Source: Halosimplex aquaticum (GTDB lineage Archaea > Halobacteriota > Halobacteria > Halobacteriales > Haloarculaceae). From it: DNA of 64,000 nucleotides. The notes beneath the pieces are model-generated. The model was not told where the DNA came from and did no database searches. It worked only from the letters and a program-made list of their open reading frames with translations. Shown one piece after another: positions 51,022 through 59,471 of the stretch. The DNA lies in the NCBI RefSeq assembly GCF_028747785.1, contig NZ_CP118158.1, forward strand, positions 1,240,001 to 1,304,000. The letters run 5' to 3'. Numbering within the stretch: position 1 is the stretch's first letter; the number at the start of each line of letters is the position of its first letter. Made by a program: the position numbers and the translations under genes.

Positions 51022-51597
51022 ATGGGACTCACGGACTGGGCGCGCAAGCACCTCCTGGCGACGATCGCGCTGTCGCTCGTCTTCGGCACGCTGACGGCCG
51101 TCTCGCTCCTCGGCGTCGCCGCGTGGGCGCTCTGGGCACTCCTCGGCCTCGGCGGCGCGTCGACGCTCGGGACCTTACTGCCGCTGTTCCTCTTCGGCCT
51201 GGTCGTGGGCGTGCCGGCGACCGCCGTCGCGCTCATCGCCGCGGCGGTCGGGCTGGCGACGCGAGCGTCCTCGGCGGTCAGCGACCGGACCGAGTTCGCC
51301 GGCGTCCGCCTCGGGCAGGTCGCCTCCTACGTCGAACGCGAGAGCGAGATCGCGCGACTGGTCGGCCTCTCGGACCTCGTCGAGCACTTCGACTCGCGCT
51401 CGCCCGACCGGCGCGCTGACGACCGGATCCAGCGCCTGAAAGACCGCTACGTCTCCGGCGACATCTCCGAGTTCGAGTTCGAGGAGCGGATGCAGCGGGT
51501 GATGGACGAGGAGGGAGTCCACCGCGACCGCGTCTCGGCCATCGACGACGAACTCGGAGGCCTTGACGACGACCAGCGCATCGCCGAGCGGAACTGA
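51022..51597 (+). CDS. Membrane protein with C-terminal SHOCT domain
   Basis: A 191-residue protein. Two membrane helices near residues 11-38 (LATIALSLVFGTLTAVSLLGVAAWAL) and 50-80 (LPLFLFGLVVGVPATAVALIAAAVG) are followed by an SHOCT motif near residue 140: DRIQRLKDRYVSGDISEFEFEERMQRVM, which fits the short helical DRxxxLKxLYxxGxIxxxEFExxK consensus. SHOCT modules mediate oligomerisation or membrane association. It is the first of three genes on the same strand with short gaps. Confidence 0.85.
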   Translation: MGLTDWARKHLLATIALSLVFGTLTAVSLLGVAAWALWALLGLGGASTLGTLLPLFLFGLVVGVPATAVALIAAAVGLATRASSAVSDRTEFAGVRLGQVASYVERESEIARLVGLSDLVEHFDSRSPDRRADDRIQRLKDRYVSGDISEFEFEERMQRVMDEEGVHRDRVSAIDDELGGLDDDQRIAERN

Positions 51598-51657
51598 CCC
51601 GGCGGCGAGGCGCGTCGACCAGCCAGTTATTTCCGGGCGACGCCCCAACGACGTGAC

Positions 51658-52491
51658 ATGGGAAAGACGCTGCTGGGGATCGACCTCGACGAGTCGCCAG
51701 TGGGGGGATTCGTCGAGCGTCTGCTCTCGGAGGAGGAACTGGAGAAACTCACCGACGGCGGACGCGGTCCGCGCGACGAGACCGGCGCGAGCGGCCGCCG
51801 CGACACCGACGAACCGACCGACGACCTCGACGGCACCGACCTCGTGGACGACGCGGTCGACGCCGACGACGGACCGGGCGGGCGCATCCCCGTGGGGACC
51901 AGCGCCGGCTCGAGCGCCGGCGCCGACACGCCGAGCCCGGGGGACGAGCGGCCCGTCGGCGGCCGCGTCCCGTCGCCAGGGGCCGAGGACACGGACGAGG
52001 AGGGCGGCTGGAAGGAGAAGCTCAAGCCGATCCTCCTGAAGGGGAGCATCGCGCTCGCCGTGCTCGCGGTCGTCGGCTTTCTCGCCTACCGCTACCTGGG
52101 GAAGGCCAAGAAGGTCGCGAGCGACAAACTCGGGAGCGACGACGAGCAGTCCGGGTCGCCGTCGCCCGAGAACGTGACCGGCGACGTGCCGGAAGCGCGC
52201 CGCCGCGCGAAGGCGCCGAGCCGCGACCGGGAGGAGTACGCCGACCGGCCCGTCGACGAGACCGTCCGCCACGCGCAGGAGGCGTCTGACTCCGGTAGCG
52301 ACCGAGACCACGAGGACGAGGGCCCCAGCGCGCCGCGGACCGCGCCACAGACGAGAAACGACTCCGACGTGGGCGCGCTCGTCGGACTGGCGGCGCTCGC
52401 CGTCGTCGCTGCGGCCGTCCGGAAGTTCGGCGAGGACCCCCCGCGGGACCCGCTGGTCGACGGACCGGCCGACGACCGCGACGATGAGTGA
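51658..52491 (+). CDS. Membrane protein with long acidic N-terminal half
   Basis: A 277-residue protein I do not recognise. Residues 1-115 are disordered and acidic, with many Asp, Gly and Ser, after a short N-terminal ordered part (GKTLLGIDLDESPVGGFVERLLSEEELEKL). Membrane segments lie near residues 124-146 (LLKGSIALAVLAVVGFLAYRYL) and 240-256 (VGALVGLAALAVVAAAV). It is followed by a second acidic, Arg-containing linker. It starts 60 nt after the SHOCT gene and overlaps the next gene by 8 nt, so the three probably form an operon. Confidence 0.65.
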   Translation: MGKTLLGIDLDESPVGGFVERLLSEEELEKLTDGGRGPRDETGASGRRDTDEPTDDLDGTDLVDDAVDADDGPGGRIPVGTSAGSSAGADTPSPGDERPVGGRVPSPGAEDTDEEGGWKEKLKPILLKGSIALAVLAVVGFLAYRYLGKAKKVASDKLGSDDEQSGSPSPENVTGDVPEARRRAKAPSRDREEYADRPVDETVRHAQEASDSGSDRDHEDEGPSAPRTAPQTRNDSDVGALVGLAALAVVAAAVRKFGEDPPRDPLVDGPADDRDDE

Positions 52492-52789
52492 CGGTCCCGA
52501 ACACGGAACCGAAGCACGCGGCCCCCTGGACGGTCTCGCCGACCGCGAGGGCTGGCGCGTCGAGGGGTCGGCCGCCCGGGTCCACTACGAGGGCGAGGGC
52601 GACCGCTACAGCGTCGAGTACTACGCCCCGAGCGACTGCGTGATCTACTGGAAGGTACCGCCCGAGCAGGGCGGCGAGACGGCGGTTCCGGTCGGGCGCG
52701 ACACCGTGCCGACGCCGCTGCGCGACCGGATCCGCCTGGACCTAGAGGCCGCGGGGATCGACCCCGCGGTCGAACGGCGAAGCCTGTAG
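52484..52789 (+). CDS. Small conserved soluble protein of unknown function
   Basis: A 101-residue protein without membrane helices. Its pattern is an N-terminal disordered stretch, then WRVEGSAARVHYEGEGDRYSVEYYAPSDCVIYWKVPPEQ, a beta-rich arrangement with aromatic residues, and a helical end (RDRIRLDLEAAGIDPAV). I do not recognise the family. Overlap of 8 nt with the preceding membrane gene indicates translational coupling. One Cys only. Confidence 0.65.
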   Translation: MSDGPEHGTEARGPLDGLADREGWRVEGSAARVHYEGEGDRYSVEYYAPSDCVIYWKVPPEQGGETAVPVGRDTVPTPLRDRIRLDLEAAGIDPAVERRSL

Positions 52790-52903
52790 CCGGCCGCCCA
52801 CACCCGGCGGCGCGACCCTTCTGTGGCGACTGTGTCGGCGGTCACGACGCGCTCGTCGGTGAGTCCGACAGGTCTAAGCGGACCCATCTGGAACCGCACG
52901 TGC

Positions 52904-55480
52904 ATGGAGTTTCACGAGGCGGCGGACTTTCTCTTCGATCTGCGGCGGTTCGCGCCGCGGCCGGGGTTAGCCCCGACGCGGGAGCTGCTCGCCCACCTCG
53001 GCGACCCCCACGAGGACCTGCTGTGCGTCCAGGTCGCGGGGTCGAACGGGAAGGGGAGCACGGCCCGGATGGTCGAGCGCGCGCTCCGGGAGGCCGGGCT
53101 CTCCGTCGGGCTGTACACCTCGCCGCACCTCGACGACGTGCGCGAGCGGGTGCGCGTCGACGGCCGGCCGATCACCGAGTCGGCCGTCGCCGAGTTCGTC
53201 GGCGAGTTCCGCGAGTACGCGACCGAACAGGCCGCCGACGGCCAGTCGCCCACGTTCTTCGAGACGGTGACCGCGATGGCCTGCTGGGAGTTCGACCGAC
53301 AGGACGTCGACGTCGCCGTCCTCGAAGTCGGCATCGGAGGGACGCTCGACGCGACGAGCGTCGTCGACCCGGCGGCGAGCGCGATCACCGCGGTCACGCT
53401 CGAACACACCGACCTCCTCGGCGACACCGTCGGCGAGATCGCCCGCGACAAGGCCGGCGTCGCGCCCGCGGACGCCCCGCTCGTGACCGCCGCGACGGGC
53501 GATGCGCTCGCGGCCATCCGCGACGAGGTCGACGACGTGGTGACCGTCGCCGACGAGGACTGGACCGAGAGCGAAGACCCCGACGTGACGGTCCGCTACG
53601 GCGGCCGCGAGGGACTGGAGGCCGCGGTCGAGATCGAGAGCGACGGGACCGGCGGGGACAGCGACGGCGCGAGCGGGAGCGACGGTGCGTGGTCCGTCGC
53701 GACGCACCTGCCGCTGCTTGGCGCTCACCAGGCCCGAAACGCGGGCGTCGCCGCGGTGCTCGTCCGGCAGGTCGCAGACAGGCTCGACGCGGACCTGTCG
53801 ACCGAGGCCGTCGCGCGCGGCTTCCGCAACGCCCACTGGCCGGGCCGCTTCGAGGTCATGGGCAGGGATCCGCTGGTCGTCCTCGACGGCGCGCACAACC
53901 CCGGCGGCTGCGAGGCGACGGTCGACGTGCTGGAGTCGTTCGACTACGACGACCTCTATCTCGTCGCCGGCGCGATGACCGACAAGGACCACCGCGGGAT
54001 CGCGGCGGCGTTCGGCGACGCCGACCTGGCGCGCGTCGTCGCCTGCCGACCGGACCACGACCGCGCCGAGTCGGTGGACGTCATCGCCCGGGTCTTCGCG
54101 GAGGAGACCGAGGCCGCCGTCGACACTCACGAAGCGGTCGCCGGCGCGCTCGACCGCGCGCTCGACGCGGCGGGTCCGGACGACGCCGTGGTCGTCGTGG
54201 GCTCGCTGTACGCCGTCGCCGAGGCCCGGACTCGCTGGGTACGGCCGACGGTTTCTACCCGAGTGGACTCGGTCGCCGACGCCCGAGAGACGCTGGACCG
54301 CGCGCACGTGGCCGAGGTCGACGCGGCAGACGCGAGCGGCGACGCCGTCCACCGGGTCCTGCGGACGCGACTCCGTCCCCGACAGGCGCGCCGACTGCAG
54401 TCCGAACTGCGCGCGCTCGGCGGCGAGTGCGCCCTCTCGGCGCTGGCCGACCAGGACGAGGAGTCCGTCGACGCGGTGCTGATGGCGACTCGATCGCAGT
54501 TCGACCGCCTCGTCGCCGGGCTGGCGGACCGCGAGGACGGCCTCGAACCGCTCGCCGACGAGATCCGCGGGGCGCTGGACGGGACTCCCGGCCCGAACGA
54601 GCCGACCGCGGTCGCGACCCGCGGCGGTGCCTTCGGAGCCGGCGACGACGGATCCGCCGACCGCGGCTACCCCTGGGAGGACGGCACCGCGGTCATGGGC
54701 ATCCTGAACATCACGCCGGACAGCTTCCACGACGGCGGCGAGTACAACTCGGTCGCCGACGCGCGCGAGCGCGCCGAGCGGATGGTCGAGGCGGGCGTCG
54801 AGATCCTCGACATCGGCGGCGAGTCGACGCGACCCGGCGGCGAGCCCGTCCCCGAGGGCGAAGAGATCGACCGCGTCGTCCCGGTCATCGAGGCGATAGC
54901 CGACCTCGACGCGATGATCTCCATCGACACGCGCAAGGCCGCGGTCGCCCGGGCGGCGCTCGACGCGGGCGCGGACCTGCTCAACGACGTCTCGGGACTG
55001 GAGGACCCGGAGATGCGGCTGGTCGCGGCCGAGTACGACGCGCCGGTCGTCGTCATGCACAGCATCGAGGCGCCGGTCGACCCGACCACGACCGTCGAGT
55101 ACGACGACGTCGTCGACGACGTGATCGACTACCTCGCCGAGCGCGTCCTGCTCGCCGAGAAGGCGGGGCTGGACCGCTCGCAGATCCTCGTCGACCCCGG
55201 GCTCGGGTTCGGCAAGTCCGCCGTGGAGAGCTTCGAACTGCTCGGTCGACTGGACGAACTCGCGGCGCTGGGCTGTCCGATCCTCGTCGGTCACTCCCGG
55301 AAGTCGATGTTCGAACTCACCGAAGGTGGCCGCGAGGGCGCGCTCGACGAGACGGTCGCGGGCACGGCGCTGGCCGCCGAGCGCGGCGCCGACGTGATCC
55401 GCGTGCACGACGCACACGAGAACGTCGCGGCCGTCCGCGTCGCCCGGGCCGCGGCCGACCCAGACCGATTCGACGACTGA
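52904..55480 (+). CDS. folCP: Fused dihydrofolate synthase (FolC) and dihydropteroate synthase (FolP)
   Basis: An 858-residue bifunctional folate enzyme. Residues about 1-430 are a Mur-ligase-type FolC, with P-loop VAGSNGKGSTA, GLYTSPHLDDVRERVRVD, GIGGTLDATSV and the C-terminal DGAHNPGGCEA. Residues about 590-858 are FolP, with the TAVMGILNITPDSFHDGG opening (near residue 594), DIGGESTRPGGE, and the terminal GHSRKSMF. The middle, about 430-585, is helical and unassigned. FolP joins pterin and p-aminobenzoate; FolC adds glutamate. Haloarchaeal FolCP fusions are known. ATG at 52904 begins MEFHEAADFLFDLRRF. Confidence 0.94.
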   Translation: MEFHEAADFLFDLRRFAPRPGLAPTRELLAHLGDPHEDLLCVQVAGSNGKGSTARMVERALREAGLSVGLYTSPHLDDVRERVRVDGRPITESAVAEFVGEFREYATEQAADGQSPTFFETVTAMACWEFDRQDVDVAVLEVGIGGTLDATSVVDPAASAITAVTLEHTDLLGDTVGEIARDKAGVAPADAPLVTAATGDALAAIRDEVDDVVTVADEDWTESEDPDVTVRYGGREGLEAAVEIESDGTGGDSDGASGSDGAWSVATHLPLLGAHQARNAGVAAVLVRQVADRLDADLSTEAVARGFRNAHWPGRFEVMGRDPLVVLDGAHNPGGCEATVDVLESFDYDDLYLVAGAMTDKDHRGIAAAFGDADLARVVACRPDHDRAESVDVIARVFAEETEAAVDTHEAVAGALDRALDAAGPDDAVVVVGSLYAVAEARTRWVRPTVSTRVDSVADARETLDRAHVAEVDAADASGDAVHRVLRTRLRPRQARRLQSELRALGGECALSALADQDEESVDAVLMATRSQFDRLVAGLADREDGLEPLADEIRGALDGTPGPNEPTAVATRGGAFGAGDDGSADRGYPWEDGTAVMGILNITPDSFHDGGEYNSVADARERAERMVEAGVEILDIGGESTRPGGEPVPEGEEIDRVVPVIEAIADLDAMISIDTRKAAVARAALDAGADLLNDVSGLEDPEMRLVAAEYDAPVVVMHSIEAPVDPTTTVEYDDVVDDVIDYLAERVLLAEKAGLDRSQILVDPGLGFGKSAVESFELLGRLDELAALGCPILVGHSRKSMFELTEGGREGALDETVAGTALAAERGADVIRVHDAHENVAAVRVARAAADPDRFDD

Positions 55481-55553
55481 GCGGCCCGTCGACGTGTGAC
55501 CGACCGACGGGCGCCCGACAGACTTTTCTCGCTGTCTGTCGGCACTCGGAGGC

Positions 55554-56240
55554 GTGACCGACGAGACGCCGTCCGACGAGGACCCACCTGGCGAGACGCC
55601 GGCCGACGACACGCGCGACCACGACGAGTGGGCCCGCGTCGTCATGCAGGGGTACGACGGCGTGGCCGAGGCCTACGACGCCGACCGCGACGGCGCCGAC
55701 GAGGTGGCGTTCGTCGAGTCCGTCGTGGCCGACCTCCCCCGTGGCGCCCGCGTCCTCGACGCCGGCTGCGGCGGCGGCCGCGCCGTCCTCGAAACGCTGG
55801 CCGACGACTACGAGACCGTCGGCGTCGACCTCTCGACGGAGCAACTGCGACTGGCGAGCGAGCGCGCGCCGGCCGCGCGGCTGGTCCGCGGCGACCTGAC
55901 GCGACTTCCAGTCGCCGCCGGCGCCGTCGACGCGCTCACCGCGCTCCACTCGGTGATCCACGTCCCGCGCGAGCACCACGGGGCCGTCTTCCGGGAGTTC
56001 GCCCGCGTGCTCCGACCCGGCGGCCGGTTGCTCCTGACCACCGGCGTCGGCGAGTGGGAGGGCGAGAACGACGACTGGCTCGACAGCGGCGCGGCGATGC
56101 AGTGGAGCTTCCACGGCCGCGAGCGAAGTCTAGAACTGCTGGAGGAGGCCGGGTTCTCGGTCGACGACGACACGGTGCTCGACGACGACCTCGGCGGCGG
56201 CGAGTGGCTGTTCGTCCGGGCGACGTTCGACGGGCGATAG
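55554..56240 (+). CDS. Class I SAM-dependent methyltransferase
   Basis: A 228-residue methyltransferase. The first 25 residues are acidic and disordered. Motif I is VLDAGCGGGRAVLETLA (about residues 66-82), the next acidic residue on strand 2 is GVDLS, then ALTALHSVIHVPREHH and LRPGGRLLLTTGVG. The fold matches the type 11 methyltransferase subgroup. Substrate is unknown. The start is GTG at 55554. It lies between FolCP and the frameshifted membrane gene. Confidence 0.9.
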   Translation: MTDETPSDEDPPGETPADDTRDHDEWARVVMQGYDGVAEAYDADRDGADEVAFVESVVADLPRGARVLDAGCGGGRAVLETLADDYETVGVDLSTEQLRLASERAPAARLVRGDLTRLPVAAGAVDALTALHSVIHVPREHHGAVFREFARVLRPGGRLLLTTGVGEWEGENDDWLDSGAAMQWSFHGRERSLELLEEAGFSVDDDTVLDDDLGGGEWLFVRATFDGR

Positions 56241-56253
56241 CGCGGCCGACCGC

Positions 56254-56526
56254 TCAGACGACGCTACCGAGCGCATCGATCAGTCCGCCGAGGCCGCTCC
56301 CGATCTTCGGCAGGAAGCCGTGTTCGATCACGTCTGCGAAGATGTGCGTCCACACCGACAACAAGAGCAGTAAGCAGACACGCCGTGAAGAGATCCAGCT
56401 GGTAGAGCCATCGGGGGCCGTCGACGAGTAACGCCAGGAAATCAAACGCATCGACGCCAGCCCCAGCAACCCCACAAGCGCCGACGACCAGAAGTGATAC
56501 CAGACGAGGTCGAGGGGGACGTCCAT
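56254..56526 (-). pseudogene. Small membrane protein gene with two compensating frameshifts
   Basis: The frame from ATG 56524-56526 encodes a credible membrane helix start (MDVPLDLVWYHFWSSALVGLLG) and end (SVWTHIFADVIEHGFLP), but residues about 24-52 are out of character (ISWRYSSTAPDG). The neighbouring frame reads smoothly there: VDAFDFLALLVDGPRW, LYQLDLFTACLL. Joining both frames restores a haloarchaeal-looking membrane protein. This needs one missing base near 56455 and one extra base near 56371. A TATA-like box at 56551-56560 is correctly placed, so expression is plausible. Either the sequence has errors here or the gene is mutated. Confidence 0.6.
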
Positions 56527-56550
56527 ACACACCGATCAGAACAGATTCGT

Positions 56551-56560
56551 CCGATATAAC
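56551..56560 (-). promoter_or_regulatory. TATA-like box of the frameshifted membrane gene
   Basis: Minus-strand GTTATATCGG is centred about 30 nt before the ATG at 56526, supporting that this gene had or still has a working leaderless promoter. Confidence 0.5.
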
Positions 56561-56704
56561 TCGCCCGGCCGAATTATTGGCGTTGAAATTCACTCGACAC
56601 GGCGGCCGACGATGCGGGTTTCGATACGGCGGTGCGGCGAGACAGTGCACGTCCCGCGGCCGCGTGAGTGGCAGTTCGTCCGCGGCCACCCGAGCGCCCC
56701 GTCG

Positions 56705-56857
56705 TCAGTTCAGGACCGGATCCGCGACCGTCCCGAAGCGGTGGCCGCAGCGGGGGCACTCGACGCGGCGGTCGCCGTCGCCGTCGACGGCAGCGAACGA
56801 CTTCGCCAGCCCGATCTTGCCGCATTCGGGGCAGCGGCGGACGAGCGGTGGGATCAT
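56705..56857 (-). CDS. Small zinc-ribbon protein
   Basis: A 50-residue protein (from the ATG at 56855-56857, MIPPLVRRCPECGKIG) with two zinc knuckles, CPECGK and CPRCGH, separated by about 22 residues, as in single-ribbon haloarchaeal proteins. A longer form beginning at 56890 adds MPLEPLREPTP, which has no conserved character. The gene lies between the frameshifted membrane gene and a glycosyltransferase on the same strand. Family and function unknown. Confidence 0.65.
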   Translation of the reverse strand: MIPPLVRRCPECGKIGLAKSFAAVDGDGDRRVECPRCGHRFGTVADPVLN

Positions 56858-56935
56858 CGGCGTCGGCTCACGTAGGGGTTCGAGCGGCAAGGGTCCGTCG
56901 GCGGACGGGAGCGATCCGCGGACCGATCGCTGCCG

Positions 56936-57994
56936 TCAGAACAGTCCGTAGTCGGCCTGCAGGTCGCGGTAGGTCTGGAGGTACCGTTCGAGGACGGCGT
57001 CGTCGTCGTAGGCAGCCCAGTCCTCGTCGACGGTCAGGCGGTCGAACTCGCCGGCGTCGACGACGGCGTCGGCGATCTGCTCGGGGTCGGTTGCGCGGAA
57101 GCTCCGCTCGGCCTCCTCGATGAGTTCGTGGGCGCTGGACTCGGCCTGGTACTCGACGATGCCGACGCAGCCGCAGGCCATCGCCCACAGCAGTTCGGTG
57201 GCGAAGTACTCCCGGTAGGCGGTCTGGACGAACGCGTGGGCGCCCTTGTAGAGCGCGACGCGCTCCTCGCGGTCGCAGGCCCCGGCGAAGGTGACCCGGT
57301 CGTCGATCCGCAGGTCGCGGACCTGTCGCTCGTAGTCCTCGCGCTGGGGGCCGTCGCCGACGATCGTCGCCGTCCACTCCCGGTCGCGCAGCTCGGCCAG
57401 CCCGAGCAGGAAGCTCTCGACGTTGGCGCTCTCGTCGAGCGGGTGGGCGTAGACCACGTCGGTCTCCGCGGCCGGCTCGGTCTCGCGGACGAGCGACATG
57501 TCGATGCTCTCGGGGATCACCTGCGAGGTGTCGGCGGTCGCACCGAGTTCGCGGACGCGCGTGCGGACCATCTCCGAGGGGGTGACGACCATCCCGGGGA
57601 GCGTCGCGGCGCGCTCGTGGAAGCGCGACGCCTCGATGGAGGCGTCGCCGAACCACTCGACGACGAGCGGCGCGCGGGCCAGCGTCCCGCCGAGGCTGGC
57701 GGCGAGGACCGTGACCGGCGGGTCGGGGCGGGCGTGGACGACGTCGGGGTCGTAGAGGGCGAGTAGGGCGGGGATCCTGACGGCGAAGGAGGTGAGCGCC
57801 GGCGAGATGGTCACGCCGCGGTAGGTGACGCCGTCGCGTTCGACGGTCTCGTCGGTGCCGTCCCACCACTGCGTGCAGAAGACGGTCACGTCGTGGCCGC
57901 GGGCGGCCAGGTGGCGTGCGACGCGTTCGAACCGGCGTGCCCCTTCGGTGTCGCGGTAGTGAGTCGTCTCCATCGAGACGAACGCGACGCGCAT
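56936..57994 (-). CDS. Family 4 glycosyltransferase
   Basis: A 352-residue GT-B glycosyltransferase. The N-terminal MRVAFVSMETTHYRDTEGARRFERVARHLAARGHDV is a typical donor/acceptor half, and the C-terminal half has IVGDGPQREDYERQV. The canonical E-x7-E is replaced by an ATELLWAMACGC stretch in the same place, so the donor-binding acidic residue may be the Glu of EYQAE. The start at 57992-57994 is preferred over 58021. It is likely involved in glycan or glycolipid synthesis. It is divergent from the Tat metalloprotease. Confidence 0.88.
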   Translation of the reverse strand: MRVAFVSMETTHYRDTEGARRFERVARHLAARGHDVTVFCTQWWDGTDETVERDGVTYRGVTISPALTSFAVRIPALLALYDPDVVHARPDPPVTVLAASLGGTLARAPLVVEWFGDASIEASRFHERAATLPGMVVTPSEMVRTRVRELGATADTSQVIPESIDMSLVRETEPAAETDVVYAHPLDESANVESFLLGLAELRDREWTATIVGDGPQREDYERQVRDLRIDDRVTFAGACDREERVALYKGAHAFVQTAYREYFATELLWAMACGCVGIVEYQAESSAHELIEEAERSFRATDPEQIADAVVDAGEFDRLTVDEDWAAYDDDAVLERYLQTYRDLQADYGLF

Positions 57995-58091
57995 ACGACC
58001 GAGGAGGGTACCGGGTGTCAAAAATCCCCATCATCCCTCCGACGCCCGGTAAGACCCCGGTACCGCGGCGGCGCGCCGCCGGTCGGCTGAC

Positions 58092-58106
58092 GTAGGTGCA
58101 ACCTAC
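58092..58106. promoter_or_regulatory. Perfect inverted repeat upstream of the metalloprotease promoter
   Basis: GTAGGT (58092-58097) and ACCTAC (58101-58106) form a perfect 6-bp inverted repeat with a 3-nt spacer. It lies 13-27 nt upstream of the TATA-like box at 58119-58126 of the metzincin-like gene, where a regulator that controls transcription factor access could bind. Confidence 0.45.
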
Positions 58107-58118
58107 CTGGCCGGAACG

Positions 58119-58126
58119 CTTATTGG
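58119..58126 (+). promoter_or_regulatory. TATA-like box of the metzincin-like gene
   Basis: GCTTATTG lies about 28 nt before the GTG at 58150, consistent with a leaderless transcript and with GTG 58150 as the real start. Confidence 0.5.
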
Positions 58127-58149
58127 AGATTACCGGCATCGGTGGGGGT

Positions 58150-58881
58150 GTGAACAGACGGGGGTTCCTTGCGAGTGCCGGTGCGGTCCTGTCGCTCGGC
58201 GTCGCCGGGCGACGGACCGAGCGGCCGCCGGACCCGGTTGTCGTCCGCGTCTGGTTCAGCGACGCGGCCGCCGAGCGCGAGGGTCTCGAAGCCCGCGTCG
58301 ACGGATACCTCACCGCCGCGCTCGAAGCCGCCGTCGGCGCCGCAGAGATCGACTTCGCGCCGTCGCCCGTGTCGCTCCCGGCCGAGGACGGCCGCCACGT
58401 CCTCGCGGTGCACTGGCCGGCGAAGGTCGTCGAGGGCGCCGTCGGCGTGGGTCGGGTCGACCCCGTCGCGGACGTGAACCTCCTCGTCACCGACGGCGAC
58501 CCGAGGGAGCAACCGGCGGGGTACGCCCGGCCGCACGTCGCCGCGGTGACGGGCGCGGAGTTCATCGCGAAGATGTCGCCGGTCGCGGAGACGCCGTCGG
58601 TGGTGCCCTACTCGATCCAGAGCGCGGCGACGCAACTGTTGCTCCACGAAGTCGGCCACGCGCTCGGGATCGGACACGAGCACGGTTCGGCCGAACGCGA
58701 CGGCGACGCCGTCGTCGCGAGCCCGATGGTCGGGAGCTACCTCTGGGCGTCGAGGGAACTCAGGGAGAAACACGTCTCCGACCGAAACGCCTGCGGCCGC
58801 CGGGTTCCGAGCCGGACGACGGCGTCGGAACGGCGGCTCCGCCTGCGCTACGCCGAGTGTGCCGTGCAGGCGCTGAAGTGA
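58150..58881 (+). CDS. Tat-exported metzincin-like zinc metalloprotease
   Basis: A 243-residue exported protein. The N-terminus is a Tat signal, VNRRGFLASAGAVLSLGVAG. The extended zinc motif HExxHxxGxxH is perfect: HEVGHALGIGH with zinc ligands His166, His170 and His176 and catalytic Glu167. A Met-turn-like SPMVGSY follows with Met193. That combination is the metzincin layout, as in archaemetzincin-like or other small secreted proteases. The C-terminal 35 residues are basic, with Cys but no clear domain. GTG at 58150 is 28 nt after a TATA-like box. Convergent with the lipoprotein gene. Confidence 0.85.
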   Translation: MNRRGFLASAGAVLSLGVAGRRTERPPDPVVVRVWFSDAAAEREGLEARVDGYLTAALEAAVGAAEIDFAPSPVSLPAEDGRHVLAVHWPAKVVEGAVGVGRVDPVADVNLLVTDGDPREQPAGYARPHVAAVTGAEFIAKMSPVAETPSVVPYSIQSAATQLLLHEVGHALGIGHEHGSAERDGDAVVASPMVGSYLWASRELREKHVSDRNACGRRVPSRTTASERRLRLRYAECAVQALK

Positions 58882-58904
58882 ACCGGTGGTGAAAACTGCC
58901 TGCG

Positions 58905-59273
58905 TCAGCCCGCGACTGTGGTCTCGGTGACCGTCTCGTTACCCATGATGCCACCGTCGGTTTCGGTCTCGGTCTCCGTCTCGCCGATGATGTCGCCTTC
59001 GGTCTCCGTCTCTGTCTCGCCGATGATGTCGCCTTCGGTCTCCGTCTCGGTTTCACCGATGGCTCCCGCTTCGGTCTCGGTTTCGGTCTCCATCAGCCCG
59101 CCTTCGGTTTCGGTCTCGTCGCCGATCCCCCCGTCACCGCCCTCGGGGGATTCGCCGACGCCGCCGTCTTCGCCGACTTCGGGTGTTCCTGTCTCCGCTC
59201 CTGGGCCTGGTCCGCCGCAGCCAGCGAGGGCGACCAGGGCGACTGTGCAGACTATCGCGAGTGCACGATACAT
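58905..59273 (-). CDS. Lipoprotein with Thr-Glu repeats
   Basis: A 122-residue protein with a lipobox VALAGC (Cys19), so probably exported and lipid-anchored. After a Gly/Glu-rich stretch, residues about 55-115 are a low-complexity region built from variants of a 12-residue unit, GETETETEGDII, with about four copies in the second half. The sequence is dominated by Glu, Thr and Gly, with no aromatic core, so it is probably extended and heavily charged. Thr-rich tracts may be O-glycosylated (inference). Convergent with the metalloprotease at 58150. Confidence 0.8.
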   Translation of the reverse strand: MYRALAIVCTVALVALAGCGGPGPGAETGTPEVGEDGGVGESPEGGDGGIGDETETEGGLMETETETEAGAIGETETETEGDIIGETETETEGDIIGETETETETDGGIMGNETVTETTVAG

Positions 59274-59471
59274 GCGTTTTCGCGTAAGAGAGTGGGCCGT
59301 TTCGTTATTGAGAGCCCATCGGGGAAGGGACGCAACGTTGTTCGAGTTGTGACCGTTTCGTACATCAAAACCGACACTTACCGTGTCGCTGTCTCATGCC
59401 TACTTCCGGCGCTCGTCGACGGGGACTGAACGCCCGGAAGGACTTTCTCCGAGCCGCCGTTTTCCCGGAAC

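Noticed and set aside
56264-56689. The alternative frame of the frameshifted gene as a separate gene of 141 residues
   Set aside because: Its first part from 56689 has no start near a promoter and no conserved character; only the middle part looks protein-like, and that part fits inside the gene beginning at 56526.
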